Shown: one piece after another, positions 27,152-35,842 of the stretch
How the letters are laid out: every line of letters starts with the position of its first letter
Position numbering within the stretch: the stretch's first letter is position 1
Origin: Vibrio viridaestus
GTDB lineage: Bacteria > Pseudomonadota > Gammaproteobacteria > Enterobacterales > Vibrionaceae
NCBI RefSeq assembly: GCF_003856525.1
Contig: NZ_RJVQ01000001.1
Span: 496,001 to 560,000 of the forward strand
Length of the DNA: 64,000 nucleotides
Direction of reading: 5' to 3'
The notes under the pieces: generated by a model
What the model was told of the DNA's origin: nothing
The model's database searches: none
The model's input: only the letters and a program-made list of their open reading frames with translations
Position numbers and translations under genes: made by a program

Positions 27152-27963
27152 ACTTCAGGCTCCAATTCATGAAGCTTTGCAATGACATCTGACCAACCTA
27201 TCGCCCCGGTATAATCGCTTTGCTGAAGTAATTGAATCCCCTGCAATTGGTTTTCATTAAGAGCACGATTGGAAAAAATAAATACAGACGAAAAGTCATT
27301 CAACATGTCATAACTGATTAAACCAGACAGTTCTTCAACACCGTCTAAAATCGTAATCTGTTCTCCTTGCTCAACGATTTCTGCCGCCTTTAACCAAGCG
27401 TATAAACTGCCAACGGGATCGAGACTAATAAACAAACAACGCCCCTTCTTTGACACCCGACTCTCTGAATCAATCAAAAGAGAAATTTTGGTCATCAACA
27501 CGCTTTGAAATAAAGCACGTCGGAGACTCCTAGATGGGCCTTTCATTTTGTCGATTGCATCAATGACAGGAAATAGGAGCTGATTGGAAACGATATCCAA
27601 TGGATATTCTTTCATCACAGAATTGACTAGATGAGCCAATTTGCTTTGTTTTAGCTCGGTGAGTGCATCTAAAATCGCTTCGTACTCTTCTAGATGTTGC
27701 AGTTCTTCCTGTGGCAGTCTTTCAAGCGTTCCTGTTTGATCAAGAAGCGAGGATACTTTCCCAATCGACACGCCTTTGCTGAGCCAACTTTGAATCTGCT
27801 GAATTTTTTCGACATCGTCAGCAGAAAACAATCGGTGTCCTTTCTCAGTTCTTTGCGGCTGAATCAGATTATAACGTCGTTGCCAGGCTCTAAGAGTAAC
27901 AGGCTTTACTCCGGTTATTTCTGATACTTCTCTAATCGCGTAAAGTGGTTGTTTACAATCCAT
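27148..27963 (-). CDS. MerR-family regulator (MlrA/LitR-like, no B12 motif)
   Basis: A 271-residue regulator with an N-terminal MerR helix-turn-helix (YAIREVSEITGVKPVTLRAWQRRYNLIQPQRTEKGHRLFSADDV), the TLRAW-x-RRY form found in LitR/CarH, MlrA and BluR proteins. The C-terminal part keeps the length of the cobalamin-binding fold, but I cannot find the W-x9-EH or D-x-H-x-x-G motifs, so B12 light sensing is unlikely. It overlaps the photolyase start by 4 bases and probably regulates this operon, perhaps through the TGTACA repeats upstream of ybgA. The inducing signal is inferred to be light or a light-linked partner. Confidence 0.87.
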   Translation of the reverse strand: MDCKQPLYAIREVSEITGVKPVTLRAWQRRYNLIQPQRTEKGHRLFSADDVEKIQQIQSWLSKGVSIGKVSSLLDQTGTLERLPQEELQHLEEYEAILDALTELKQSKLAHLVNSVMKEYPLDIVSNQLLFPVIDAIDKMKGPSRSLRRALFQSVLMTKISLLIDSESRVSKKGRCLFISLDPVGSLYAWLKAAEIVEQGEQITILDGVEELSGLISYDMLNDFSSVFIFSNRALNENQLQGIQLLQQSDYTGAIGWSDVIAKLHELEPEV

Positions 27964-28906
27964 AACGTAAACGAAGCTCCTGAGGATGAGGTTCTAAAAA
28001 TTTTTGTTTTTCTAAGTAAGTGTCCGGATACATCGACAAATAATGCTTTATAAGTGTGATCGGAGCCAAAAGAGGCAATTCACCCAATCGATAATCATGG
28101 ATTAGCGTTGCCAACTCGGCTTTCTGTTCTTTTGTCAAAGACCGTTTAAAGTATCCCTGGATATGCATTAGAGTATTTGTATTGTTTTTTCGGCTCGCTC
28201 TGAATGTCAAAGCATCCATGAACTTCTCTCGATACTTCGCAACAAAATCCTCGATTTCGAAATTGGAAATAGCCGCAACCAGCTTCCCAATTTCTTTGTA
28301 ACTTGCAGGATGATGAGCCATGAGGGTCAGCTTATATCTGCTATGAAACTCAATAACCTTTTTCGCTGACGGTTCCCTTTCAACATTTCGGCGAAAATCA
28401 TCCAAGGCATACACTCGCGAAATAAAATTTTCCCGAAGCACAGGGTCGTTTAATCTACCATCTTCTTCAATCGGTAACCAAGGATAAGAAGCCATGAGCT
28501 CTTTAGTGTAAAGGCCAACACCGTCTTTCTCAGCCATGTTTTCTTTGTAAACCTTAACTTTTTCCATTCCGCATGTAGGAGATTTAGCGCAAACGATATA
28601 CCCACACAAACCAAGCCCGGCAATATCGCGGACTTTTTCTTTGCTATAGCTAACCATTCTCTCGGTATGATCAGCTTCTTGATTCTTGGTTTCGATTAAA
28701 CGGATATCACCGTCGATTCGAGTTAGGCGGATCGTCGGCCTGGGAACTGGCATACCCATTCCCACTTCAGGACAAATAGGGACAAAATGAAAATGTGTAT
28801 CAAGCTGACCACACACGAATTGATTTCGTTTGTGCCCGCCATCAAACCTCACGTTCTCACCCAAGACACAAGAGCTAACCCCTACCGGAATCTTTTTTGC
28901 TTCCAT
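27953..28906 (-). CDS. ybgA: YbgA-like protein (DUF523 + DUF1722)
   Basis: A 317-residue two-domain protein. The N-terminal DUF523 part has conserved Cys motifs (SSCVLGENVRFDGGHKR, ICPEVGMGMPVPRP, CAKSPTCG); some DUF523 relatives hold an iron-sulfur cluster and remove sulfur from thiouracil. The C-terminal DUF1722 part (KLTLMAHHPASYKEIGKLVA) is of unknown function. The same gene precedes the photolyase gene in E. coli, suggesting a link with photoreactivation. I chose the ATG at 28906 with GAGGTGG before it; the longer frame starts at a TTG at 28927. It overlaps the MerR gene by 11 bases. Confidence 0.9.
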   Translation of the reverse strand: MEAKKIPVGVSSCVLGENVRFDGGHKRNQFVCGQLDTHFHFVPICPEVGMGMPVPRPTIRLTRIDGDIRLIETKNQEADHTERMVSYSKEKVRDIAGLGLCGYIVCAKSPTCGMEKVKVYKENMAEKDGVGLYTKELMASYPWLPIEEDGRLNDPVLRENFISRVYALDDFRRNVEREPSAKKVIEFHSRYKLTLMAHHPASYKEIGKLVAAISNFEIEDFVAKYREKFMDALTFRASRKNNTNTLMHIQGYFKRSLTKEQKAELATLIHDYRLGELPLLAPITLIKHYLSMYPDTYLEKQKFLEPHPQELRLRYGL

Positions 28907-28920
28907 ATCCACCTCATTAC

Positions 28921-28966
28921 TGTACAATTTTTTTCTATGTACAAGGAGTATAGCATAGCTTGTACA
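28921..28966 (-). promoter_or_regulatory. Photolyase operon promoter with three TGTACA repeats
   Basis: TGTACA occurs at 28921-28926, 28938-28943 and 28961-28966. The last two lie in a longer palindrome, TGTACAAG (28938-28945) and CTTGTACA (28959-28966), 13 bp apart. Between them, on the minus strand, is an extended -10 element TGCTATACT (28947-28955). The repeats thus straddle the -10 and the start site, the usual place for a repressor. The rest of the gap to 29245 holds an AGTCAAA-GT-TTTGACT palindrome (29019-29034). Confidence 0.65.
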
Positions 28967-29245
28967 AAGTTAAATTATGTATCGCTTTATTATCAAAAGT
29001 GTCAATTATAGAGAGTTGAGTCAAAGTTTTGACTTGCTCAAAGGATGTTAATTTGCAAAATTGCGATAGAAGTCATATTGTTAGTGCTTGATTAAAAATA
29101 AATCACCATACAAACAAAAAGATAAACTGGCATAAACTATGCTTTCTTAGGGATATTGGTGACGATAACTTAATGGTTTAGGTTGTATTCACTAAGACAT
29201 TGAAACCATTTTAGTTACCCTGATTTGCGCCTGAAGGAATTCAAC

Positions 29246-30721
29246 TTGGATAGAAGTCGATATCTCCTAGAGATAGAAATAGAACAGTTAAAAAGACGCA
29301 TAGAGGGCGATCCGGAAGATGTCCTCACTATTCTGGAACAATGTTTGGCCAGATCGAAACAAATTGACTTCCCTCAGGCAAGCCTAGAATGTCTTATTCT
29401 CATGTCTCGTTGTTCTTGGCATCTTAAGAAACCCAAAATGGGACTAAAGTTTGCGAAAGACGCATTACAGTTCCAAAACCGACTGGATCATGACGACTTT
29501 CTTCCAATCATTCTCGAACTGCATGGTCTGCACTTTTTCGAAGAAGGCAAGCTTTTCACCGCGCAGCAATATTGGATAAATGCACTCGAGCAAGCCGCGT
29601 TAGAAGATAATGTTGAAGTTGAAATTGAGTGCTTGTTGGGACTTGGTGACATATGGCGTGAAACTCAGGAATTTCAACTCGCGTGTTCGACTCACCAACT
29701 GGCTGTTCAGGTTGCTAATAGCGCACGCATTAATGATCTGGAAGGAAAAGCCCGTGTACTTTGGGCTTGGGACTTATATTTACTGAAAGATTATGTCGAA
29801 ATGCTTGAGGTATTGGATGCCGCTCAGTCTATCTTTGAAAGTGAACACGATACAAAATATTTGGCTGAAGTTTGGGATTTCCGAGCATTAGCTTTGCTTG
29901 GGTTAGAGCGTTTAAAAGATGCGGAAGAAGCTACCCAGACAGCTCATGAACTCGCCGTAGAACACAACCTTGGATGGGTAAAAATACACTCATCCATTAG
30001 TCATGCCCGTTTAGAATTGTTGCGCGGTGATTTGGACAAAGCTAACGAATTGCTTTCTCAAGCAGAGTTGTCTGTTGATGTCATGGAAAACAGTAATGCT
30101 GAATTATTAACGCAAATTTACTACCAACAAAGTAAGATTGCCGAGCAAAAAGATCAATTCGATCTGGCGTTAAATGCCTTTAAAAAATACCGACATTATT
30201 CGATAGAACAAATTAAACATCAGAAAGCATTAGAAAGTTCCGATAAAGCTCGTGGTGCGAAGAAACAACTTGAGCAACGAGCACGTAAATTGATCAATCG
30301 TGTGCGTGGTCAATATGAATACAACCCCGAAAAACATTTGTCTAATGTTGTGTCAGAAACTTATTGGTGGGAGCAACTCGTTCTATTCAAAACAGAGTTA
30401 AAACACGCAAATCATACCGTGTTAGTCATCTATCACCCCAATCCGAAGTACATCGATATTTGTACTGAACTGACGCATTCGCTCTGTACTTCAAAAGACC
30501 TAGTGTCACGTTTAAGCTCTGAGCGACTAGGAATATTAATCGATGAAAAAGATGCGGAAGCGTCAGAGCTCCATCGGGTCATTATTGCTATGATCGGACT
30601 TTATCCTTGGGAGAGACAAGGATTATCAGGCCCATTGCCCAAAGTAGACTTACACGACATTTTGACGTTTCCGTTTACTCTCGAACAACTTGAGTTACTT
30701 TCAACATCAGGGAGGCATTAA
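29246..30721 (+). CDS. TPR-repeat protein with degenerate GGDEF-like C-terminus
   Basis: A 491-residue soluble protein. Residues about 20-340 form tetratricopeptide-like helical repeats (for example LECLILMSRCSWHLKKPKMGLKFAKDAL). The last 130 residues have the layout of a GGDEF domain (TVLVIYHPNPKYIDICTELTHSL, then DLVSRLSSERLGILIDE), but the active site has become SSERL (424-428); this is my reading, not a database match. The start is TTG at 29246, supported by AAGGA 7 nt upstream; no ATG is suitably placed. The stop TAATG shares a base with the next start, so the two TPR genes are coupled. Confidence 0.8.
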   Translation: MDRSRYLLEIEIEQLKRRIEGDPEDVLTILEQCLARSKQIDFPQASLECLILMSRCSWHLKKPKMGLKFAKDALQFQNRLDHDDFLPIILELHGLHFFEEGKLFTAQQYWINALEQAALEDNVEVEIECLLGLGDIWRETQEFQLACSTHQLAVQVANSARINDLEGKARVLWAWDLYLLKDYVEMLEVLDAAQSIFESEHDTKYLAEVWDFRALALLGLERLKDAEEATQTAHELAVEHNLGWVKIHSSISHARLELLRGDLDKANELLSQAELSVDVMENSNAELLTQIYYQQSKIAEQKDQFDLALNAFKKYRHYSIEQIKHQKALESSDKARGAKKQLEQRARKLINRVRGQYEYNPEKHLSNVVSETYWWEQLVLFKTELKHANHTVLVIYHPNPKYIDICTELTHSLCTSKDLVSRLSSERLGILIDEKDAEASELHRVIIAMIGLYPWERQGLSGPLPKVDLHDILTFPFTLEQLELLSTSGRH

Positions 30722-32304
30722 TGGAAATTTTACTCAACAAAGTCAAAGATGCCGGACTTGATGCAACGTCTGTTTCAGGCGAAGAGGCGATTATTTTTTG
30801 GGCTCACGTTCGCAATCATATAGCTAAAGGTCCTCTGGAACAGGCACAATGCTGGGTAATTAGTTCTGAATATCGAGCGAAGCTACTGCAACACCAGCAA
30901 AGTATCGAAGAATTAGAGTCGGCAATTGAACTACTCAGACTCCCCAACGATGCTGAATTTTTGCTGTCGATAAAATTAACGCTGAGCGAGCGCCTTATCC
31001 AAAATGGAGAATATCAGGGTGCTCTCAATGAATACATTGGGATAACTAACATTGCTGTCGAAAATAGCTTCATCGACGAATACGCAATGGCCGTATACGG
31101 TATGGGACAGCTTTGTCAGATTTATGGCGATAACAATCAGGCCTTACGATTTTTCCAAAAAGTCGATAGTATCGATCACGCAATTTCAAGCCGCACTTTG
31201 AGACTGAAGTATAAAATAGGTATCCTTTCCAGTTACATAGAACTCAATCGATTTTCTGCCGCTCAAGAGTTGATTCAAGAATGTGAAGAACTCAGTATTC
31301 TGGTCAGTGATAAGTTTTACACTGGTGAGGTAATATATAACGAAGCTCGACTCGAACTAGCCCAAGGTAACCTTGATAACGCGCTGAAACGTCTTGCTGC
31401 TATACATTACTCATCGGCTAGCCAGCCCTTGTCATCCCTTTCATTTCATATTCACCTAATACTTGCTGAGTGCTTTATGCAGAAGCAGAGATTTGAAATT
31501 TCTGAGATGCTACTGCGAAACAGGCTGAACAAAATCAATGACTCAACAACTCCTTTTATGTTGAAGAGTCTCTATAACCATCTTAGTGAGGTTTACGAAC
31601 AACGCAGAATGTTTGATACAGCACTCACTTACCAGAAGAAAGCATTTCGTATCGAATCGGATCTCCTGTCTAAAATCCCGATTGGCGAACTGGGAACAAG
31701 TCAGCTAAGGCGCTTATCAAAATTTGAACTACAGCTAAAATTGATTCTTTCAGAGATAGAAAATAAAGAGTTAAAAGAAACAACGGAAAATCAGAAAAAT
31801 ACTGTGGCTCAGTTGCAACAAGATGTCTTTATCGACCCTCTGACGAAGCTGCATAATCGCCGTTGGCTTGATACTAAGCTCAAAGACCTCTTATTACATG
31901 AAACGCAATTTGCTTTTCTCATCATCGATATTGATCATTTCAAATCAATTAACGATGAACTAAGCCACCTAGTTGGTGATAAAGCGATTGTTAACGTATC
32001 CAAACAGATCGCCGATTATTTTAAGTTTAGCGATGCGTCATGCATTCGTTTTGGTGGTGAAGAATTCCTAGTGATACTGGAAAATACTCACATCAATAAA
32101 GCAAAAATGCATGCAGAATATTTCCGTGAAAAGATATACGAATTCCATTGGCAGGATATATTAGGTGAACGAGGATTGACTGTTAGTATCGGTATAACAC
32201 TTCATAAAGATGGTGAAAATACCCAACGAACTTTTTACCGAGCGGATAAAGCCCTGTATAGAGCCAAGGCCAATGGTCGGAATCAAGTCTGTGTAGAAGA
32301 ATAG
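30721..32304 (+). CDS. TPR-repeat diguanylate cyclase (GGDEF)
   Basis: A 527-residue soluble protein: tetratricopeptide-like helices (about 30-330), a coiled-coil linker (ENKELKETTENQKNTVAQLQQD), then a GGDEF domain. DPLTKLHNRRWLD, IIDIDHFKSINDELSHLVGDKAI and RFGGEEFLVI (GGEEF 445-449) are intact, so cyclase activity is expected. No RxxD I-site is seen. There is no membrane helix, so the TPR part should sense or bind a cytoplasmic partner, most simply the upstream TPR protein with which it is translationally coupled. Confidence 0.92.
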   Translation: MEILLNKVKDAGLDATSVSGEEAIIFWAHVRNHIAKGPLEQAQCWVISSEYRAKLLQHQQSIEELESAIELLRLPNDAEFLLSIKLTLSERLIQNGEYQGALNEYIGITNIAVENSFIDEYAMAVYGMGQLCQIYGDNNQALRFFQKVDSIDHAISSRTLRLKYKIGILSSYIELNRFSAAQELIQECEELSILVSDKFYTGEVIYNEARLELAQGNLDNALKRLAAIHYSSASQPLSSLSFHIHLILAECFMQKQRFEISEMLLRNRLNKINDSTTPFMLKSLYNHLSEVYEQRRMFDTALTYQKKAFRIESDLLSKIPIGELGTSQLRRLSKFELQLKLILSEIENKELKETTENQKNTVAQLQQDVFIDPLTKLHNRRWLDTKLKDLLLHETQFAFLIIDIDHFKSINDELSHLVGDKAIVNVSKQIADYFKFSDASCIRFGGEEFLVILENTHINKAKMHAEYFREKIYEFHWQDILGERGLTVSIGITLHKDGENTQRTFYRADKALYRAKANGRNQVCVEE

Positions 32305-32435
32305 GATTTATGTAAGTCTGATAGAGACTAAACCCTCAATTCAGCCAACTTTTTTGTATTTATCTATTTTAATAAATCCTAAAATTGTATAAATTTAACG
32401 TGGTTCTGACATAAAAGTGCAACGCATAATACGAA

Positions 32436-33215
32436 ATGAAATCGTCGATAAAAAGAAAGCAGGAAATGTCCGCAGTGGCCAAATCGGATGAAAAGCCTTT
32501 AAACAGCAAGTTGATACGTCAATCTAAGTCAGTGTCAACAATGAATAGTACAGATGCCCTTGCGTTGATCGAGCACGGAAGCGAACTGGTATTGAACATC
32601 ACTGCGCCCGTTGGAACCAAATTCAACTGTAAAACGGCATTCATTGGGACCCACTCTGATTCGTACATTCTTGCCGAAATTCCCAATATTTCTGGTGATG
32701 ATTTCGATTATTTTTTTCAGGAAGGTTTCTGGACGAACGTAAGAGCCATCTCTCCTCGTGGTGAAGGAGCGCTAGTTCATTTTCGTAGCCAACTTTTGCA
32801 TGTGATTGATGACCCCATTCCATTGGCATTATTTTCAATACCAAACACGATGCAAATAACACAATTGCGCAAAGAACCGCGCTACGAAGTGCAACTGTTT
32901 GGTCGTGCAAGTCTCGGAAATCATAAAATGGAATGTGAGATCAGAGATCTCTCTCGCAGTGGTTGCCGCTTTTTTACCCCGCCACTGGGCAAAACATACT
33001 TGGTTGGAGACGTGATTACTATTGATGTCTTTACCGACCAACGTGCTCACAGCTTATTTGGCTCTGTAGAAGGTAAAATTTGTAATGTTCAGCGGTCGGT
33101 TCATTACGCACGCTACGGTCTTGAATTCAACGATAACGGCAAAGAGAGTGTGAAGCATCTACTAAACAAACTCCGTTTCAATGGGACTAAGCTGACGCTA
33201 CATGGTGAGCAGTGA
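32436..33215 (+). CDS. plzD: PilZ-domain c-di-GMP receptor (YcgR/PlzD-like)
   Basis: A 259-residue two-domain protein. An N-terminal YcgR-like beta domain (about 45-135) leads into a PilZ domain carrying both c-di-GMP-binding motifs, RKEPR (145-149) and DLSRSG (171-176). The layout matches V. cholerae PlzD (VCA0042, from memory), whose gene has similar neighbours. Binding of c-di-GMP swings the two domains together and alters motility or biofilm behaviour. It lies just after the TPR-GGDEF pair. The first ATG (32436) is used here; an ATG at 32466 is possible. Neither has a well-spaced ribosome-binding site. Confidence 0.9.
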   Translation: MKSSIKRKQEMSAVAKSDEKPLNSKLIRQSKSVSTMNSTDALALIEHGSELVLNITAPVGTKFNCKTAFIGTHSDSYILAEIPNISGDDFDYFFQEGFWTNVRAISPRGEGALVHFRSQLLHVIDDPIPLALFSIPNTMQITQLRKEPRYEVQLFGRASLGNHKMECEIRDLSRSGCRFFTPPLGKTYLVGDVITIDVFTDQRAHSLFGSVEGKICNVQRSVHYARYGLEFNDNGKESVKHLLNKLRFNGTKLTLHGEQ

Positions 33216-33323
33216 TAGTCATCACTGTCTCATATCTGATTCAATATTTTTCAATATTCTTACGTTTACCTCTCACAATTTAGATATACTGCTCTAAGTA
33301 TTCACAAACATTAACGTTTATAT

Positions 33324-34238
33324 ATGAATTATTTAATGACTTTCTTGAAAGGTATGGGAATGGGCGCGGCTGATGTCGTCCCAGGCGTCTCAGGTGGAAC
33401 GATTGCCTTTATCACTGGCGTCTACGATACGTTACTGGAAAGTATTCGTAGAGTAAATCCGACTCTTCTGCGTTATTGGAAAGAAAACGGCACGGCTAAA
33501 ACATTTGACTACATTAATATCAAATTTTTGATCTGCCTATTTGCTGGAATTTTAACCAGCGTGGCGACATTAGCTAAATTAATCTCTTGGTTACTCGACA
33601 CACATCCAATTCCAATTTGGTCTTTCTTTTTTGGATTGATCATTGTGTCGGTTTTACACATTGCCAAGCAAATTAATAAAAGCAATCCACTGCTTTTGGT
33701 CGGCCTTTTTGCGGGTATTGCAATCGCTTATTCGATAACGGTTTTGCAGCCACTCCACTTAGAAGTAACACCTATCAATATTGTTATCTCCGGAGCCATC
33801 GCTATCTGTGCGATGATTCTTCCCGGCATTTCAGGTAGCTTCATTTTATTAATGATGGGAATGTATGCTGGCATTCTTGGCGCAGTTAAAAGTGGAGATG
33901 TAACAACCTTGGGTCTTTTCGCTGTCGGCTGCTTAATCGGACTTCTGACGTTTTCACATCTACTTTCTTGGTTGTTAAAAAATGCTCGAAATTTTACGCT
34001 AACAACCCTGACGGGATTGATGATCGGGACTTTACCAAAGATCTGGCCTTGGAAAGAAACCATTACCTGGCGTACAAACTCCCATGGTGAGAAGGTTCCT
34101 CTACTCCAACATAACCTAAGCCCATTTACCTATGAACAAGTGACATCTCATCAACCCCAATTACTCGTTGCAGTATTATTGATGCTACTTGCCATCGTAC
34201 TTGTTCTTGGTTTAGAAAAGTTTGCAGATCGCTCATAA
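33324..34238 (+). CDS. popT: DUF368 undecaprenyl-phosphate translocase (PopT)
   Basis: A 304-residue inner-membrane protein with about 8-9 helices. The signature GMGMGAADVVPGVSGGTIAFITGVYDTLL and its internal repeat (ICAMILPGISGSFILLMMGMYAGIL) define DUF368. Work on V. cholerae and Gram-positive bacteria showed that DUF368 proteins return undecaprenyl phosphate across the membrane for reuse in cell-wall synthesis, mainly at alkaline pH. The V. cholerae member is, from memory, VCA0040, consistent with the synteny here. It is a monocistronic-looking gene. Confidence 0.92.
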   Translation: MNYLMTFLKGMGMGAADVVPGVSGGTIAFITGVYDTLLESIRRVNPTLLRYWKENGTAKTFDYINIKFLICLFAGILTSVATLAKLISWLLDTHPIPIWSFFFGLIIVSVLHIAKQINKSNPLLLVGLFAGIAIAYSITVLQPLHLEVTPINIVISGAIAICAMILPGISGSFILLMMGMYAGILGAVKSGDVTTLGLFAVGCLIGLLTFSHLLSWLLKNARNFTLTTLTGLMIGTLPKIWPWKETITWRTNSHGEKVPLLQHNLSPFTYEQVTSHQPQLLVAVLLMLLAIVLVLGLEKFADRS

Positions 34239-34583
34239 TCCTTTCTTATGAACTCATTGGTGAGTCAGCTGACAAGAGCAGACTTACCAATGATTGCCCA
34301 TGCCTCCCATCCGCACAATAGTACTGCCCTTTCGAAACAGGACATAAGAACAACACTCACTAATATATGGAAATAATTTAGTATTATTTACCAGTAAAAA
34401 GATCGATATAATAAAACAAAAAATTAACATGAGAGCAAAAATCACGCTGATTAATTTGCCATAATCAATTTTTTGTTTCTTTTCTGAAATAATTATAGAC
34501 ACATTATATTGTCAAGTTACTATTGTCAGCTCCAGATAAAATCTGGCATTCATATAAAAATGTAACCGAATAATTATTCAGGA
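34239..34583. other. Intergenic gap with one doubtful small membrane ORF
   Basis: About 345 bp between popT and sstT. A minus-strand frame (34284-34502, GTG start) would encode 72 residues with a single hydrophobic helix (LISVIFALMLIFCFIISIFLL) after a basic start. No ribosome-binding site precedes the GTG, so I do not call it a gene. The part nearest sstT is AT-rich and presumably holds its promoter. Confidence 0.4.
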
Positions 34584-35807
34584 ATGAGTATGCAAAACAA
34601 CAATCCTCTCGCGCGTTTTGCCCGAGGTAACTTAGTCCTACAAATTGTTGTAGGTATTATCATCGGTGTCGCACTTGCTGCGATGTCACCAGAATATGCA
34701 ATTAAAGCCAGTATTTTAGGAAGTCTATTTGTAGGCGGTTTAAAAGCGGTTGCGCCAGTGCTTGTCTTTATTCTGGTCATTTCTTCTATTGCTAACCAAA
34801 AGAAGAATCAGCATACCCATATGCGTCCAATCATTTTCCTATACCTTATCGGGACGCTTGCTGCTTCTGTTGTGGCTGTTATCCTTAGCTTTATGTTCCC
34901 AACGGAGTTGACACTCGTTACCGGAGCACAAGGCGCAACGCCACCACAAGGTATCGCTGAAGTACTGAAAACACTTGTATTTAAGATCGTTGATAATCCA
35001 GTTAACGCTATCGTTAACGCAAACTATATCGGTATTCTTGCATGGGCTATCGGTTTAGGTATTGCTTTACGCCATGGCGCTGCAACCACAAAACAAGTTT
35101 TAGCAGATATGAGCCACGGTGTTTCACAACTGGTCCGATTTATCATTCGTCTTGCTCCATTCGGTATTTTTGGCCTAGTTGCAGAAACGTTTGCAACAAC
35201 GGGTTTTGAAGCATTAGCTGGATACGCTCATCTTCTTGCCGTTCTTCTCGGTGCTATGCTGATTATTGCGTTAATCATCAACCCGATCATTGTATACGTA
35301 AAAACAAAAGAGAACCCTTACCCACTTGTTTTCCAATGCTTACGTGAAAGTGGTGTAACAGCATTCTTTACCCGCTCAAGTGCAGCCAATATTCCGGTTA
35401 ACATGGCTCTATGTAGTAAATTGGACTTAGATGAAGATACCTATTCAGTATCGATTCCTCTTGGTGCGACCGTTAACATGGCTGGTGCTGCCATAACAAT
35501 TACTGTATTGACGCTTGCAGCTGTAAACACTTTGGGTATTGATATCGATATCATGACAGCATTACTCCTAAGTGTTATCGCAGCCATCTCAGCTTGTGGT
35601 GCATCTGGTGTTGCTGGCGGTTCACTGCTTCTAATTCCACTGGCATGCGGCCTATTCGGCATATCTAATGATGTTGCAATGCAAGTTGTAGCGGTAGGCT
35701 TTATTATCGGTGTGATTCAAGATTCTGCAGAGACGGCGCTAAACAGTTCAACTGACGTCGTATTTACTGCGGCTGCTTGCAAAGCAGAAGAAAGAAAAAA
35801 TAGTTAG
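34584..35807 (+). CDS. sstT: Serine/threonine:Na+ symporter SstT
   Basis: A 407-residue member of the dicarboxylate/amino acid:cation symporter (DAACS) family. It shows the SstT-type start ([24 protein letters not shown]), the Ser-rich loop ([15 protein letters not shown]), the Na+-site helix ([15 protein letters not shown]) and the second hairpin ([16 protein letters not shown]), ending [18 protein letters not shown]. Length and sequence match SstT closely. It imports serine and threonine with sodium, fitting a marine organism. A hairpin follows its stop. Confidence 0.95.
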   Translation: MSMQNNNPLARFARGNLVLQIVVGIIIGVALAAMSPEYAIKASILGSLFVGGLKAVAPVLVFILVISSIANQKKNQHTHMRPIIFLYLIGTLAASVVAVILSFMFPTELTLVTGAQGATPPQGIAEVLKTLVFKIVDNPVNAIVNANYIGILAWAIGLGIALRHGAATTKQVLADMSHGVSQLVRFIIRLAPFGIFGLVAETFATTGFEALAGYAHLLAVLLGAMLIIALIINPIIVYVKTKENPYPLVFQCLRESGVTAFFTRSSAANIPVNMALCSKLDLDEDTYSVSIPLGATVNMAGAAITITVLTLAAVNTLGIDIDIMTALLLSVIAAISACGASGVAGGSLLLIPLACGLFGISNDVAMQVVAVGFIIGVIQDSAETALNSSTDVVFTAAACKAEERKNS

Positions 35808-35814
35808 TAAGTAA

Positions 35815-35842
35815 ACCACTGCTCACTGAGCAGTGGTATCTC
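35815..35842 (+). terminator. Probable terminator after sstT
   Basis: A 10-bp stem (35815-35824 with 35828-35837, loop ACT), followed by ATCTCCTTTT. The T-run is short and interrupted. It overlaps the stop of the convergent Sel1 gene. Confidence 0.5.

Noticed and set aside
34284-34502. 72-residue minus-strand frame with one hydrophobic helix
   Set aside because: GTG start without a ribosome-binding site in AT-rich DNA; possible but not supported enough to call a gene.
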